Shown: positions 46,991 to 59,898 of the stretch, piece after piece
Position numbering within the stretch: the first letter of the stretch is position 1
Layout: each line of letters opens with the position of its first letter
From: Lepas anatifera
Taxonomy: Eukaryota; Arthropoda; Thecostraca; Lepadidae
NCBI GenBank assembly: GCA_034440635.1
Contig: JAOTON010002073.1
Coordinates: 186,001-250,000, forward strand
Direction: 5' to 3'
Length of the DNA: 64,000 bases
Program-made: the position numbers and the translations under genes
The notes under the pieces: generated by a model
Told to the model about the DNA's origin: nothing
What the model saw: the letters and a program-made list of their open reading frames with translations, nothing else
Databases searched by the model: none

Positions 46991-47963
46991 GTTTATGGCA
47001 CGCTTATCAATGTGATTTGCTATGCGTGATATGCTTTGATATTGAGTTAAATCAGAAATTTTCCATACGACATTTTCTGGGTTTTCGAGTTATCTTTATA
47101 TATTTGTAACGACACGTTTAACTCGTAGGTCTCTGGCGGCCATGTGACTATTTGGGAGCCGTGATCCCGAGCCAGTGGGGTCCCGTGATGGAGCCAGATG
47201 TCTGTGTACGGCGAGATGTAGAAGCTGCGCGTTGCTGTCATCTATGGAAGCGCAACGAGTCGGTACGTTTAGATTGCAAAAGTGTTGTGTTTCGGATTAG
47301 CGCCTAGTAGGTAACGTCGCTCAATAATTGTGAAGTTATGCTTCAAGGTATTAGTATGATGGATATTTAGAGTTGGTCGTGGAACGGATTAATCGATAAT
47401 TACGTTATATTTGGCTCGAAGTGGCGTCCCTGTGAGCATGGGGGTTTTTCCGAATTGTGATGCTCGTTTTCGTCCGCAGAAACGGAATAAAACCGTCTCG
47501 TAAGAAATGGTTTTCCAGTCTTCGAGCTGCCCTTTCGAGATCGGCGCGCGGCACTTTACACCCACTGTATGACAAATTTGATGTTTGTGTGATGTGACAC
47601 ATTTTGGGATTTGCGTGCAGTGGGCACCAAGTATGGAATGTTATAGGTTAGCTGGGTACCGTCAAATTTTAGTTTTTTTAAGCTATGTCACATGCTTTAA
47701 CATAGGCTTAAGTCTGGTCGAAAATTGCAGGGAGCGCCCCACCCCTCTATCTAGGCCTCCCGGACCAGGCCCCAGCATCCGTGGTACCTGACCCGCTTCT
47801 ATTAGCAGTCAGTGCTCAGCAGGCATTGTGGCGTCGTGTGTCACGAGGTGGACCGGGGCTACCATTTGAGAACGCAATGGCGGGTCGAAATTGATAAATG
47901 GGGGAAAATTATGTCGAATTGCTAAATCAATAAATGAGTAGTGGATTTCACCTTTTTGGGGAT
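46991..47963. other. Unassigned sequence
   Basis: No recognisable gene or repeat. Confidence 0.4.
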
Positions 47964-48982
47964 TTAACCCGCGCCCCACCGGGGGTCCGGCGCCACCTTC
48001 GCCCCACGGGGGGCCATCGATGGCCCCCTCTAACTCCGAAAATATGGGCGTTAGCGCAAATCTGCAAAGTGCAATAGAAAGCTCGCGTGAATTCAGTAAG
48101 AAATTACTTAGCATGTTTTAGTGCTCCGGTCAATGGTTTGACCTCCAGAGGTCAAATTAGGTCAAGATCGGCTATTTTCACTCAAATATGCAAACTGGGC
48201 ATAACTCTTATGTCATTAGAGCTATTGAGGCCTGGTAAAGTACATTTGATAGCAAATTGCCAGTACTTTTTCCACTATGTGGAACGTAAAGACCTCCCGC
48301 CAGTGGTTTGACCGCCAGAGCTCACCTCGTGACCTAATATGACCTGAGGTTACGAAAGGTCAAAAAGTTACCTTGCCGTATATCAAATGAAAGCCAGTGA
48401 CAAGACAAACACGATGGTGTTTGTTTCACCGCTCTAGCTCAATTAGGTCAAAAGTTATGGGCAAAATACTGTTTTTGACCTCTGGTGACCTTGGATGACC
48501 TTGGAAAGGTCAAAGGGCAAATATGACCCCTGGGATCCGTGAAAGGGTGTCCAAAAACGTTGTTCTAAGCAGTCTGAGTATTTGCAATCATTTTTTTGGC
48601 TTTTATATCATGAAGTAGCTTTTCCCCATGCTTTTCCAATGGGAGAGGTCGCCTCGTGACCTGACCTCAGAGCACGAAATCGAAAAATCCCGGATATACA
48701 CCTTGTAGACCCTGGAGGGGTCATGAAGTGTAGGAAGTTTCAAATCGATCGACTTTGAAATGTAGCTCTTACAGAGCTCTAAAGGTGAAGTGAGGTGACC
48801 TTGGTTGACCTCGTCTGGTGACCTGACCTTGGGTGACCCGGGGTAAAAAATTTCAGGGATGATGGGAAAATGATGCAGTGAGAGGTAGAGCCCTAAACCG
48901 CGGTGCTGCGCCTCGTCGTTTTTCTGCTATCCCGGAAAAACCTTAGGGGGCCATCGATGGCCCCCGGTGGGGCGAGGGTTAA
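47964..48982. mobile_element. TTAA element with CCATCGATGG palindromes
   Basis: The left end is TTAACCCGCGCCCCACCGGG and the right end is the inverse of TTAACCCTCGCCCCACCGGG, so both ends carry TTAA. Near each end stands the perfect palindrome GGGGCCATCGATGGCCCC. The body lacks coding potential and is rich in TGACCT/AGGTCA words (for example TGGTGACCTTGGATGACCTT). It has the same architecture as the elements at 34,203 and 43,660. Confidence 0.8.
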
Positions 48983-51900
48983 GAGTAGAAACGGTTTCTT
49001 ACCCATATCCCCCCTGGGGAGGTATGGCCATCGGGCCGATTTCCGGTGCAATCGGTCGACGGGCCCGCACCCTTCCCCCTTTGAGGGAGGGAGGGGGATG
49101 CATCCTTCACCGTCTGGGAGGCCTGGCACTCTGCAAACGGCTCGGGTCCTAAGCGGGTGTCGCCGCGGGCACCGGCGGCAGAGGCAAGTGCTGGGGGCAG
49201 GGAACAACAAAGCAACAGAATGTGAGTACCCGGAATAACGAGCCGTTCAAAATTAGTGGTTCCCCTCCAAATTTTCGACCAGACTTTAGACGAAATATTG
49301 ATTTCAGTGGAACTATGTGATTGAATTTGGCATATGGCGTGGAGTGAAACTAGACCTCGAAACATTTAATTTTGGTACTTGGCTATTGCAGATATTACAT
49401 AGGATTTTAAATGGGGAAAGTAACGGGGGGATAGGTGTGTCTGATCGGGGACGATGTGATGTTGAGTGACAGCAGATTTCCGAAACATGTTGAAAAATGT
49501 AGCTGGCGCAAAAGCGAAGAACGTTTTATTACGAGATGTCCAACTAAATCTGTGGTACATTTTTTCGATACAGTGAGGTATGAGAATGTAGAGTCCAACC
49601 TATCATAACTAACATGCTAATTGCTAACCGAGGTCGTAACGTAGATTGTAATTTAGATTTTTATGTTATCAAGGTCGCTATGCAACTGATCGCTTTGGTT
49701 TTGTTTCTTTGAATGCCTAACACTCTGTCCAAAAGAACAATAAATTCCCGCTTTGCTATCGAAGCTTTTACAAGGGTGAGGGTAAAAATGAGGACTGAGA
49801 ACCGATGAAAGAATATCGGTTATAATGTTAATAAGCTTAATAACTTGTGCTATGAAACGGTTAGAGTAGTCGATAATAATCGAGTAATTTCGAGTTCTTG
49901 CCGCCTTGAGCGTAGATATTGATTGGATGATTAAAGTGTGAGTGCGTGCAATATTTATAGCGTAAGATGCGTAAACGGTCTAATATTTAATAACCTTTAT
50001 AATAAACTAGCAACAGCAATGAACGTAACAGAATTTAAATTCGTCTTATTATTCCTCGGAATCGCTACACGTATCGAACTGAATGCGAAACGCGTAAGGT
50101 GCACTAAAAGGGGGAAATCACCGTTCTGAGGAAACGCGAGCCGGCTACGAGAGAGGCGATGGCGTGTGGCTGACTGGTGCAGCGGCTGGTGGTAAGTAGT
50201 ATATATTTTTGGGGCAGGGGGGTAATGCAACACACTCTACAGGCGCGACCCTTGTGGTTTATGATAGTATCCGTTGAGGAGTCTGTATGCAATCGGTTCC
50301 GTATAAATTGACAGTGCATATTCTAGAAGATTCTCTGAGTATTGGCTTTGCATAAGAAATCAAATAAATAAGAGGCTAATTATTGTTCCTCAAGGAACAG
50401 GTAAAATATTGATGATTAATTATAAATTGATTGAGAAAGGTAATATTAATATGATGTGCACGCATTGCAATTAGTAACGGTAATTTAGCTGCATGATTAA
50501 GGTTTAAAAACGACGTAGAAGGGGACCCAAGGAGGGGAAACATTTATCGCACAATACCACACGCCAATGACACAAACCTCCCCTCCAAAATAATGACAGT
50601 TACTTGTTAAATTCTGTGATAGTGTGTTAAATTTTTAAATAGTGAGGAGCATTTACCCAGTAAATTTCTGCCTGTCGTTCTTTGCATTTCGTTAGACTTG
50701 ATAATTACTTTAATTACGTTGAAAACAATGCAGAATAATAATGAGTAGATGATAAAGTAACCCATTTATGTTGCATTAATAAACTAGAGCTATTTTTTTG
50801 CTAATTGTTGTAACATTAATGTTGCCAATTGGGATGTTTAAGCTTCTTGGTAAATATTTTGAGAGCACCCTCCAACAATTTTTGCCCAGGGCACTGCCAA
50901 GTAACAGAAACCTGGAAAACGCAGGGTGCACGAGCCCACTTCCACACGCATAGGAAGACCGGCAAGTCCAGCAAGATTTTTTATTTCATGTGTGTTATTT
51001 CGTTGTCAAGATTCCGGTGAAATGGGACCGCGCATAGGCAGGCTGAATCTCGTGATCGCCGTCGATGTTTTAGGAATGAGAATAGTACGTTGAAATTATT
51101 AGCTCGAATATTGATATAATTAAAGTATGATGCCATTGATGAGAAAATTATGTCTCCAATTGTATGTATTTAAATGTTACATACCCCCCCTTATTATCGG
51201 AACTTCATAAGTCAAAATGAGTATTAAGTAAACTAAATGTATTTATATGTGAGAAAGATAAAAAATGTAACGTTCAATGTATGTCAAAGGTAAAGTAATG
51301 TAAATCATCTTGGGTATCATTCAATAGAAATTGAGAAGATTAACATACGTAAATGAAAGTGAAACGGAGGCGATGGTCGTTTCGATATTAATAGGAGAGT
51401 CTCTAATATCGTGTCGAAAACTTATGATAATACCTTTGGTTAATTCTTTGCAACGTATCCCTACAGGATGCATCGTAGATGTATCATCACCTGTACCCCT
51501 TCTACATAGCTTTATTTGGTCATACAGACGCGACAGTGCCTCGGTGCCCTGTGACGTCACAGCGTCCGCCGGTGAGCCGGAGAGAATTTGCCGACGCAGC
51601 GTCGACGGCAGCGGCTGCGACGGCAGGCCGTGGCAGCGGTGACCATGAGCTGTAGCATGTTCGATGCACAGATGTATTACAGGGCGGCTCTGCATAAGTT
51701 GGATCATACAGAGGTTTGAGGAAATTACACTGCACCACATATTATGATGTTTACCAATGAGTAATATTTTTTGAGAGAATCGAACACATGTATAGAAAAA
51801 CAGATCGATAATGGCCTTTCTAACAGCAATTGTGACGTGAAAAATATTTTTTAGCTTCTTTGCCTGTTTTTCACATTTTCTTCATTTTAGAGTCATGAAC

Positions 51901-52190
51901 ATTTTTGTCAGGTACTTCCGTGCATATTAAGGTATTGAAGAATAATGACAAAGACTAGCGGAGATGATATACGTATCCATACGAAATGAGTAAGTTTAAT
52001 TGTTCTTTATATAGGATCCTTTAGCTGTCCTTTGTTTTAATTTTCATACACGACAATTCTAGATGTTAACAGGTACACACGGCTATACATGTTTTGCAAT
52101 AGCATTTATCAGCCCCTTTTTTCAGCTCTGTATCTTTGGTTAATAACCGAAAATGGATAACACGTTCTCATGTGATATGATGGGTCATGT
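48983..52190. other. Long stretch without recognisable genes
   Basis: Sequence is AT-rich after ~49,250. A donor-like AGAAT|GTGAGT at 49,218-49,225 follows a GC-rich, open ~90-bp stretch (49,130-49,220). A CRE palindrome TGACGTCA lies at 51,552-51,559 in a short GC-rich patch (51,540-51,645). Neither could be tied to an exon chain. Confidence 0.4.
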
Positions 52191-52193
52191 CAT

Positions 52194-52623
52194 ATAAAAT
52201 TTTAGATCTCCGCTGATATTTTGCATACACAGTAATGGAGTATCTGATAGTGAAATGTTTATTCTCACTCCTTTAATTTTACTTTTCATTATTAACGTAA
52301 ATTGATACTTGAACTTCAGGCGTTTTCGTACATACTAAATGGTAAATGAACATTGATGATGCGATTGCTTGATTATTGTAAATTATTGATGATTGTAAAT
52401 GATATTGTATAAAATTTTAGATCTCCGCTGATATTTTGCATACACAGTAATGGAGTAACTGATAGTGAAATATGCTTTTTCTCACTCCTTTAATTTTACT
52501 TTTCATCATTAACGTAAATTAATACTTGAACTTCAGGCGTTTTCGTACATACTAAATGGTGAATGAATGTTGATGATGCAATTGATTGATTATTGTAAAT
52601 GATTGAGAATTGTAAATGATATT
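52194..52623. repeat. Tandem duplication, 215-bp period
   Basis: Two copies in direct order: TTTAGATCTCCGCTGATATT occurs at 52,201 and again 215 bases later, and the match continues through CTTCAGGCGTTTTCGTACAT to GATTGTAAATGATATTG. The copies differ by few substitutions, so the duplication is recent. Confidence 0.9.
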
Positions 52624-53216
52624 GAAGTTTGTTTTTCTGATATTTCATTCTATTCTATATTCTTTTCTATTCTTTTTATTTCCGGCCTATATCTGCTGCT
52701 TCGTATCCTTGCACGAAAGTTCAGGGTGTACAGAGGCATGCACAGTGATCACATCGGAATAAATTATTGTAGCTTTTTTAGAAGCCTTCATTTGTTTATT
52801 TGAAGCTCATTTGCGTTTATATTTTTTATTATATTTTTACAATATTATAGGGAAAAGGGAGATTGAAGTATATTGATGATAGAATTTGAGGTGAATGAAG
52901 GTTGGGAATATTAATTTACTTCCTACTCAGCTCGAGTCTTTGATATATACCTGATGATTCGTAAGTCCCTCTATATTTATGATTAATTACCGCGGCGGAG
53001 GTTGGTATGGCATCTACTGTTAAGTGTTTTTTTAACCCACAAAGATTACATCGAGGCTTCGGACCATCGCCCCATTGAGCTAAATGTAAAATAAACAATG
53101 AGCTAAAGTAAATAATAATGTTAGGAGTATACAATACCAGTAAGGGTATGTGAAAGAGCGAGTAACCTATCAATGGATTGGGTTGCTCCCGCTAATGTCG
53201 ATTGTTTTTTTTAAAC

Positions 53217-53465
53217 AGCGAATAACATCAGTATAGATGACTGGGAACTGGAATCTTACAATGGGTAATAGCCATTATATTAAATAGAGTTGATATTAAG
53301 AAAGTTAAAATTATTAGGCTGCAGGTATACTTTTTAAGAAGAAGAGAGCAAAGAACTTCAGTATAGAAACTGGGAACTGGAAATCTTACAATGGATGACA
53401 GCTATTAGATTAAATGGAGCTGACGTTAGGGAAGTTAAAAATATTAAGGAGCCGGTATACTTGCC
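53217..53465. repeat. Tandem duplication, about 128-bp period
   Basis: CAGTATAGATGACTGGGAAC near 53,230 recurs as CAGTATAGAAACTGGGAACT near 53,358, followed in both by TCTTACAATGG and GGTATACTT. It is more diverged than the 215-bp duplication. Confidence 0.8.
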
Positions 53466-54481
53466 CGTATATAGAAGTGACGACTATTATGAGAGTATTG
53501 GTTAAGAGTAAAGTTAAGCAGAAGATGTGCTCGTGAGATGGAGATGAGCGAGCCCGCTGGGCAACTGATAAGATTAGGAGATTGAAATTGGGGCAGAAAT
53601 TGTGGACCAATCTTGGCGGCCCGCGAAGAACTCGATAAATAATTATAGTATTGCCGTAAATTAATGGTTCCCTTCCCTACAGTAACGGAACACTTAACGT
53701 ATTCTAGGGATTGTTACCTGGGACTTCTCTAGAGATGGTAACTTAGACATCATATATCGGAGGGTGGAGGAAATTTGTGTAGAATAGGGGATCCAATCTT
53801 TTTAAAGGGGGCTAGTAAGGATGCGCGAGTGAATGGGTCATTATTCATACATCATCCTCGTTTGTAAGGGGTATAAGCGATTCCTAGTTTAAGGTCCGAT
53901 AGACACCTAGATTGGAGGTGAAGACGTATGAGTTATCATTTTACTCCCCAAGAACCGCAGTGCCGATTTGTTGTTGTTTTTTTTTTGCAGAGTACCCAGG
54001 GCTCCGCATTATCGAGTTCCGGCGAGTTGTTCAAAGATTGGTCCCGTTCAAAAATCTGGGCCCTCAAGTGTAGATGACCCTTCCATCTAGCTTGGGACGG
54101 GGAATGAGAAGGGGGATAGGTGACGACATCCTTGGCATGTCAATCCCTGGTGCGTTAGGGAGGGCGCAAGATACAGAGCAGAAGATAAGAGAAGATGCCC
54201 CCTTCCCAGGGATTCAGCTCAACCGGAGGGAGTTATTGATGATGACGATACGATGATGGTGATAATGAATGATAAGTAGGTGATGAAGAATGACGATATT
54301 ACACCACACTTCCATTTTGGCTCGCGGGACGTAACTGGTGTGTACAACTCCCTCGGGATTTACCATGGGCGCAAATTCTATTGTTGTTGCCACGGGCAGA
54401 TTTTAAAGAAGATGATGAAGACGATGAAAAAGAGGATGACACCGGGGGATGACGATCTCGGTCCGAAGACCTAGGAGCGGT
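53466..54481. other. Intergenic stretch with one strong splice-acceptor-like site
   Basis: A long T run followed by GCAG ends at 53,990 and resembles a good acceptor. All three frames are open for ~70-90 bases after it, so no frame can be preferred. No partner donor was identified. Confidence 0.25.
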
Positions 54482-54904
54482 GACGACCCCCTAGGGAAGG
54501 GGTTAGCGTCAGAAAGGGGGACATATAGTTCATCTTAGAATGAACTATATGTTGGCGCTAATACCCAGGTAGAAGTATTATGTCGAAGCAGAAGTCCGAA
54601 GGAATGAGAGAGCGATAGAGGAGGTTGGCTGGATGTAGACCTAGCCAACCCTATCAGGACAGGCCCTGATAGTATCGGGATTAGCCCGATTTCCTCTCAG
54701 AATCATGTAAGGGAGACAATTGGGTAGCGGCGCGGCTACCCAGTTCCGGCAGGGTGGCGACCCTGTCGACTGCCAGGATTAGCCTGACGAATCCCTTGGA
54801 AGCAGATGCGGCCTGGGACGCCCCCGCACTGTATGTTAACGCCTGAAAATTGGGAGCGGTCGGTACACCATGGTGCCGATCTGGGGAATGGCTGGCCCAG
54901 CCAT
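54482..54904. other. Cluster of consecutive short perfect hairpins
   Basis: In order: GACG/CCCC stem 54,482-54,510; 12-bp CATATAGTTCAT stem 54,522-54,551; GGTTGGCT stem 54,623-54,650; CTATCAGG stem 54,651-54,672; ATCGGG-ATTAG-CCCGAT 54,674-54,690; TGGGTAGC stem 54,721-54,742; CAGGGT stem 54,750-54,765; CAGG-ATTAG-CCTG 54,774-54,786; CACCATGGTG 54,866-54,875; ATGGCTGG/CCAGCCAT 54,888-54,904. Two hairpins share the loop ATTAG. No protein or RNA family was recognised. Confidence 0.55.
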
Positions 54905-57479
54905 CACCATCGCTGTTGGCTCAATGTTTTTCGGACTTTTATTATTCTTATTTATTAAGTTTATGCCACGCACGATAGGGTAGAAATGATAGTCAAAGAC
55001 GAGCAAGTATACCGGGCAGACATGTGTTCATTGCGATAATGGGCATGTATTGAGGATCGATAGGAGGAGACTTAGATATTTTTATTGCCAGCTTCAACAG
55101 AACACTTGAGTTTAGAGGGCTTTTGGAATTCATTGATGGAACTGGACTTTGAGGGTTTCAATACAGATATCGATTGGAACTGCACTTTGAGATATGGTTA
55201 CGAACTTAACGCCGAATATAAATGAAGGTTAGTTGCAAGCCATCCAGTAACAAGAAAGGGGGAAAATGTAGAGAGCCGCAATAATAAAAAGGGAGATGTA
55301 GACGGTCAGAGGTACCACTCCTATGTGGATTAGTTGGAAGGGAGCACCACAGATTCTAACATTAAAAATTATGATATTTTGAAACTAATTGAATCAAATG
55401 AATCAAACTGGAAATGACAACAACAATGAACATATTTACAATACGACGTCACGGAAAAAATAGAATATAGGTTAGCAGCAACCCATTTTGGTAATCACTC
55501 GGATTTATATTTTTGGCTCTTGACTCACCCATTTTTATGCATGTTCGGCTCGTTATTTCGTGTGCTGTCATGCTCATTGCAATGGTTGTTGGTTCTCTGT
55601 GTGTGCAATCCAGTGCCTGTCCATGCTACCCATCTCCCGAAATATTTGCGACAAAGAGGGAGGTGTTCTTTCGGAACTTTATTAACTTCAAACATATGTT
55701 ATATTAGAATGAAAATTTAGTAAAAAAAAAATACTTCCATCGGCTCTTCCACCGAACCCTACGTCACATTTGCCAAATTTCCTTCAGAACCATGGAGGCT
55801 AATTAACGAAATTTGAAAACATTAAACACTCATGTGCCAGATTGTATATAAAAATTATGGAAAACATATCAAATGTCTCCGTGAGAGGGGCTCACTAGAA
55901 AAGGCAGAAGTATCTAATCTGTTTTTGTTATTTCTCAGTGGCATATGACGAAATGATTCATCATTTTCTGCCTTGTTTCTCTATTTTTTCTAACATTTTT
56001 TCGCCATGAGTCAAGTCCTGGCCGATAATATCCTCCCTGCCAGTGAAATGTAAGCATTATTACGTATCGTGTACACGTGTAGTGACTGCTGGGAGAAGAG
56101 GTGATCGCGCTTCGGATTCGGTTTAAAGAGAACTAAGATAACGAACAGCTGATCAAGGTGTTCATTCGCACCCTGTATGTTCTATTGGGCTAACAACATT
56201 CTCTCGCCAGCCGAGGAGCCTCTTAGCAACACTGGGCGCATGTCGCGGTGAACTGCATGAAAGAAAGATGCGCGGTTCCATTAGCATGCCCTGAGGCGCA
56301 GCCGCACCGCGCAGGGTTAGTGACGGTTCTGTAATCGCAGTGTCGCCTTGCTGAACGTGTTTGTGTGCAGTGGAACCTAGAGGAGAACACTTTTGGACAA
56401 AGTTGAAAGCACTGCTCTGCTCAGATTTTTCGTGACGGTATTTAGTGCGATTGGCAACTAACTATTTTTGTTTACGATGTATCTGTTTTTAAGCTTTCAC
56501 TTTTTAAGTGTGTATGTGTGTGAACCTGTGGAGAATGTCTTTTCTGCGTTACAGGCGTGCTGTGAGATTTTACCTTCCATACCTTATCGCATTTTACCAC
56601 ACCGACTCTTATTCATTGACGGGTAGTGACGATAATCCCTAGATGTAGAGTTATTCTAATAAACTGCGGGCACAATTACAGAAATATGCAGATACGAAGA
56701 TAACTGGGCAATAGTATGGCAGTTCACACAGGCTAACAGTGAATGTCAATATATCGAAGGAAATGCCAGAAACGCGGACGCTTCTTGCAAAGCATTGATT
56801 AGTGCTTCATATAAGTTGGCATCAGCTCGGTTCACTTCGTCCAAGTCGTTAATACTTTCCATGCGCGTGTCCAGAGCAGGTCGACGCCTACACCGGTTTT
56901 GGCCACGCGGCAATAGTAGGAGCGTCTAAGATGACGTCGCAACTATCCACAATATTCGTCTTTGCCTGATATAATCGAATCGCATTTAGCGATTAGATAA
57001 AGCCTTGGATCATTGGATACTAAGATAATAACATAAGCATTGTATCCACGGCGAAGGGAAATTTCAATTGGGTAGCCTCTGAGTTTTAATAGTCAAATTT
57101 TGCGCTTTTGGTGTGTATGACCGTGCCGTTATTGTTGCCGAATTTTGTCAGCATGTGCCAAGGAGCTGGATTACAGCCTTGGAGATGATTTTACACAAGT
57201 GCTAGATCAACGAATATTGTGGTAACTATCACCCGACAGGGCATATGTAAAGCGAATTGATATGAAGCTTTTCTTTGATGACCTCTGGTCTCCAACTAAA
57301 TCCGAGCCCTTTATGATGCAAGCAACCAGCTTAAGAGCACTTGCGGCACTCCGATTTCTCCCCGCCAAATCAGCGCCGTATCTCTCTATCTGACCAGAGG
57401 TCAACACTGTCGGCCAGTCACTAGTTAGCCCGCTCGCCATTAGCTGCGATACCAGCGATAGGGTACGTGTCGCTTGCAT
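54905..57479. other. Long stretch without recognisable genes
   Basis: Nothing coding is recognised. GC content rises around 56,080-56,400 (CGCAGCCGCACCGCGCAGGG), which could be an untranslated first exon or a distal promoter of the doublecortin gene, but no specific signal supports this. Confidence 0.35.
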
Positions 57480-57812
57480 TATGCATGAACGCAGCGACGC
57501 GACGCTGCCCGGGGCCATCACACGTGGCTGCAGCCAATGCCGATTCGACGGCCGTGGTAACGCACTAAACACGGACGCGCCCCGGCCGGCCAACGGCTGC
57601 ACTGCCTGCAGTCGACCCCCAGCTCTGCCCACGACCCCGACGTCCGCCCGTCTCCCCGCGCTGGTGACCAGGTGGCGTGATCCGACGCGTGCACGGGTAC
57701 ACCCCGCGGCGGCACCGACGCGTCGGTAGCGTTGAAGTGAGGACGGTTATGTCTGCTGTACCGAGTCACCGACCGTGACGGCGGGGGAGGCGTGACATCG
57801 ATTACCGCCGAC
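57480..57812 (+). promoter_or_regulatory. GC-rich island upstream of the doublecortin gene
   Basis: About 330 bases are very GC- and CpG-rich (ACGCGCCCCGGCCGGCCAAC, CCGACGCGTGCACGGGTACA), directly before the coding start at 57,813 and continuing into the coding region. It is likely a CpG-rich promoter and 5' untranslated region. Open frames on both strands here reflect base composition. Confidence 0.45.
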
Positions 57813-58882
57813 ATGCCGGCCAGTCGCCGGGACGACGGTGACAACAGGCAGCGACGCCGCAGGAAGCCGGCCGCCGCGCGGAAACCCTCCTGGAAGCCGC
57901 CTCACATCACCGTCACCGACACCGACGCCGAAGACGACTGGCGGGAGGTGCCCGTGCTGGAGGTGGCTGACGACGAGGGCGCCGGCGTGTCGGGCGTGTC
58001 GCGGTCCAGCGAGGCGACCGATGACGGCTTTGTTCCGAGGATAGAGGAGGAGCCACACGACCAGGAGGACGAAGAGCCCTCGCGGGATGGCCAGGAGCCG
58101 AGCGGGATCAGAGAGGATGATAAAGCGGATGATGGGGTAAACAAGCGTGAAGAAAAGGAAGAGAAAGACGACAGGAATAACGATACTGGGCGTGAGAGGG
58201 ACAGCGCCAAGTATCGCGGTAAGAGAGGTAGTAACGATCGCGAGGAGCGTCGTGATTCAGTTGAGGACCTCTCAGCGCGTGAAGATAGCGGGGACGGAGA
58301 GGAAATGCTGCTGCAATCGGCGGCTTACAGTCCTCGCACTTCTGTTCCCCTACCAGTCGCAGGCGAACAGTGACAGTGAGTGGGGCTTCGGCCACTCGCG
58401 GGCCGCATCCCGCGCGGAGAGCGCCGACGATGAGATCCCCGAAGAACTGGACCAGCCCAGGCGTAAACACTACCGCAACGTGGTGGCAAAGGTGGACAGT
58501 CGACGGCCCAGCGTCAGTAAGGGTGTATCATCCAGCTTGCAGGACCTCAGTAAACCAGTCGAGAAGGCACGCCCAACCCGGCGTTCCTCCTTGGCGTCGC
58601 TAGCTGGCCCACGACCTAGCAGTCCGTTGACGCAGACCAAAGGCAGGTCAAGGTCAAGGTCGGCTTCCCGCTTGGGCTTGAAGAAGGATGACACTGGCTA
58701 TGAGACAGACTGGGACACAGTTGGAAGCAGATTCTCAGAGGCGAGAGAAAGTTGGCGAGCGCGAAGAGTCACATTCTACAAGAATGGCGACCCCTGGTTC
58801 CAGGGTCTTCCCATCCGTTTCGTGCCTGGAAGGGACGCCGCATCGCTGGAAGCACTCAGCAGCAAGATATCCAACAGACTAG
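57813..58882 (+). CDS. Doublecortin-domain protein, 5' exons
   Basis: The start ATG at 57,813 opens a highly charged N-terminal region (MPASRRDDGDNRQRRRRKPA, then many Glu/Asp/Lys). In another frame from about 58,357 the sequence continues ANSDSEWGFGHSR, a Ser/Arg-rich stretch, and ends with the start of a doublecortin domain: RRVTFYKNGDPWFQG then VPGRD and SLEALSSKISNRL. Doublecortin domains bind tubulin; arthropod genes with this domain include DCX-EMAP and RP1-like proteins. The exon ends at 58,882 before a donor (CTAG|GTAAAT), splitting the domain; later exons were not found. The change of frame fits either a short intron (for example GT at 58,137 to AG at 58,356, both phase 0) or an indel. 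The pyrimidine run before 58,356 favours an intron. Confidence 0.65.
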
Positions 58883-59399
58883 GTAAATCCCTTCCCTGAG
58901 GTCTTACCTGATTGTTGGAATGTTTTATAAAAAAACGTTCAGAACACTCATAAGATTTAGGTCACGGCTTACTGTTTTATACCCTCATGTGTACGCAAGG
59001 CAGCTCATAGATGCTTATATATCAGGAGTGGTAGTGTAGTACCCATCGCCATAAAACATGAGAAAAAAACAAAATAGTGGAGCTCACAATAAAATTCACG
59101 AGAAATACCCATAATTTGTCCCAGAAAGCCAAACAGGTGAAGTAAAGTCAGGCTATCCTAACTCATTTAGCAGCCCATCACTTCAAATATATTCACATTG
59201 ATTAAGCTAAACACAATGCACACAGTGTGATAAGTGTTCCCAAAAATAAGTATGGCGCTAATATTTCACCATGCGGATACTCCGTAGGAATTACCAAACA
59301 GCAATGCTAAAGTAACGCACACACATTATTTAGAACTGCTAAAACCAGTAAAAAGTTTTTATTCGCGATAACCCACTCCTTTCGCTTCGATATGGCAAG
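58883..59399. other. Presumed intron of the doublecortin gene
   Basis: Sequence follows the donor at 58,883. No acceptor with a doublecortin continuation is recognised, so the intron probably extends beyond the window. Confidence 0.4.
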
Positions 59400-59690
59400 T
59401 GCAATTTAGCGGAATCTTTATTGGATGGCTCACCCTTATTACCTAACCTTAAACGCGACGAAATCTCCCAGACGAAATCTCTACCTATGCTTCACATGTG
59501 CTCTACTCTAATACTGGTTGCTTACTTCCTTTTGTTTATGCTATGTGCCTGTAAAGTTCTATTCTGTTGCTCCTTATTGCTTTGCTTTACTCATGTCCTC
59601 TTTTGCTAATCTATTCATTTCTTCTGTCCCCTGTCTGTATATAAAAATGAAATAAAAAGCTGATGATGATGATGAAGTCCAGCTGCGATA
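59400..59690 (+). mobile_element. LINE 3'-end fragment (candidate)
   Basis: A pyrimidine-rich, non-coding stretch ends in TATAAAAATGAAATAAAAAG followed by CTGATGATGATGATGA. Such an AATAAA plus (GATGAT)n tail is characteristic of 5'-truncated CR1/Jockey-type LINE insertions. There is no coding part to confirm it. Confidence 0.4.
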
Positions 59691-59898
59691 AATGATAACC
59701 TTACTTACAACCAAGTTACACGTCAACCGATAAAGACATAAGAAATGCAATCCAATCCTATACAAGTTGATCTAGCCTTTCCTTTTCGACTTCCTGAATA
59801 ACAAATAGGTTTGATAGTCTTCCCCATACAGGCAAAGACCTCTCCGCAAGTACAGACCTTTCTCCAAAGCTCACGTGCTTTCCGGTTGCGTTAACGTT

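Noticed and set aside
49130..49222. Possible GC-rich coding exon ending at a GTGAGT donor
   Set aside because: Open in more than one frame, no acceptor upstream and no domain; kept only as a remark in the interval description.
54482..54530. Hammerhead-type ribozyme core
   Set aside because: GTCAGAAA-like words occur but the required CTGANGA and GAAA core elements are not arranged around three stems.
54482..54904. CRISPR-like array
   Set aside because: The hairpins differ in sequence and spacing; there is no constant repeat with unique spacers, and the genome is eukaryotic.
57481..57729. 82-codon + frame and minus frames in the GC-rich island before the doublecortin gene
   Set aside because: High GC content lengthens open frames by chance on both strands; no motif supports them.
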